This document shows, one piece after another, positions 13,119 through 13,531 of a DNA stretch of 13,531 nt. Source of the stretch: Vulcanimicrobiota bacterium (GTDB lineage: Bacteria; Vulcanimicrobiota; Vulcanimicrobiia; Vulcanimicrobiales; Vulcanimicrobiaceae); contig JAFAHB010000316.1 of NCBI GenBank assembly GCA_019237435.1, positions 1-13,531 of the forward strand, in the 5' to 3' direction. Positions within the stretch are counted from its first letter, which is position 1, and every line of letters begins with the position of its first letter. Below the pieces are notes generated by a model that saw nothing but the letters and a program-made list of their open reading frames with translations, made no database searches and had not been told where the DNA came from. The position numbers were made by a program, and so were the translations under genes.

Positions 13119-13531
13119 AGAATAGAGGTTCGTTAAAGCCTCGAGCATTCCCTAATCGTGCGCGCATTCGCACCGCACGAATCGCTGCCCGGCCCAACAC
13201 GTTAGCGTACGTGGGAAACGAAAGCGGCATTTGAGCGAGCGCGTCGAGCCGCATTCCGGAGGTCATGGCGATTGCAGCCATTTGCGCCACTTCTACGGCG
13301 CGCTCGCCGACGATGTGGCAACCGAGAATCGCATCGGTAGACCGATCGATCACGAGCTTGCAGAAGCCGCGCGTTCGGCCGTCGATTATCGGCCTGGTCG
13401 TTTCTTCAAACTGAGCGACGGCGACCAAGACATCGTTCGATTCACGCGCAGCTGCTTCCGTGAGTCCAACCTGCGCGTACTCGGGGTCTGTAAAGCTGCC
13501 GATTGGATTTACAGAGTTCGCAAGAGCAATT
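13117..13531 (-). CDS. Pyridine nucleotide-disulfide oxidoreductase, C-terminal part (N-terminus outside window)
   Basis: The frame is open from the right edge and gives about 137 residues of the dimerisation domain of the FAD/NAD(P) disulfide oxidoreductase family (dihydrolipoamide dehydrogenase, mercuric reductase, SthA types). Visible marks are FTDPEYAQVGLTE near the start, GFCKLVIDRSTDAILGCHIVGERAVEVAQ in the middle and PLSFPTYANVLGRAA near the end. The HPT..E active-site pair of classical lipoamide dehydrogenase is SFPTYANV here, which resembles the NYPT of transhydrogenase-like or mercuric reductase-like members more than a true Lpd. The FAD-binding and redox-active CxxxxC parts lie outside the window, so the subfamily cannot be fixed. 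Confidence 0.88.
   Translation of the reverse strand, partial: IALANSVNPIGSFTDPEYAQVGLTEAAARESNDVLVAVAQFEETTRPIIDGRTRGFCKLVIDRSTDAILGCHIVGERAVEVAQMAAIAMTSGMRLDALAQMPLSFPTYANVLGRAAIRAVRMRARLGNARGFNEPLF

Noticed and set aside
1..13531. CRISPR arrays, tRNA or rRNA genes, insertion sequences or phage genes
   Set aside because: No regularly spaced repeats, cloverleaf structures, transposase motifs or rRNA signatures were seen on either strand.

Overview
The window looks like a chromosomal segment of a GC-rich environmental bacterium. It holds single-domain accessory enzymes, secreted beta-propeller lipoproteins and one regulatory island. There are no rRNA or tRNA genes, CRISPR arrays, transposases or phage genes. 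The style (two propeller lipoproteins, a PDZ/multi-TM/GAF receptor, a DM13 protein beside an ECF sigma factor) recalls Candidatus Eremiobacterota (WPS-2) or neighbouring phyla, but this is an impression and not something the sequence proves.

Left part (1-1835): a truncated streptogramin-lyase-like propeller lipoprotein on the minus strand runs off the left edge. A RibD/DHFR-like reductase follows on the plus strand. Directly behind it is an uncalled relic: the last ~60 codons of a Dyp-type peroxidase, with no start and no upstream body. Middle-left (1836-7154): a 582-residue PDZ / multi-TM / GAF-like membrane protein that resembles the sensing half of a histidine kinase but has no kinase; a minus-strand pair of Tat-exported epoxide hydrolase and YceI-like protein; a six-repeat propeller lipoprotein; and, divergent from it, a small Spy/LTXXQ-like periplasmic protein.

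Regulatory island (7186-10426): on the minus strand, ECF sigma factor, soluble zinc-type anti-sigma factor, then two tandem paralogous SAM methyltransferases coupled by a GTGA overlap. All are tightly spaced and could be one operon. Divergent from it are a 56-residue membrane-anchored peptide and a secreted DM13-domain protein, which look like two halves of a normally single polypeptide. The methyltransferases and DM13 protein are the natural candidate outputs of the sigma factor.

Right part (10446-13531): a hairpin and a perfect 7+2+7 inverted repeat lie ahead of a short XRE regulator. Then comes a damaged redox module: a cytochrome b561-type subunit lacking its N-terminal half, overlapping by ATGA with a sulfite-oxidase-fold molybdopterin oxidoreductase that is full length but carries a one-base frameshift near 11550. 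The window ends with a DUF4760-like membrane protein, a convergent secreted protein of unknown function, and the C-terminal end of a pyridine nucleotide-disulfide oxidoreductase that runs off the right edge. The most notable overall signals are three decayed or broken redox genes among intact neighbours, and the compact sigma/anti-sigma/methyltransferase/DM13 locus.
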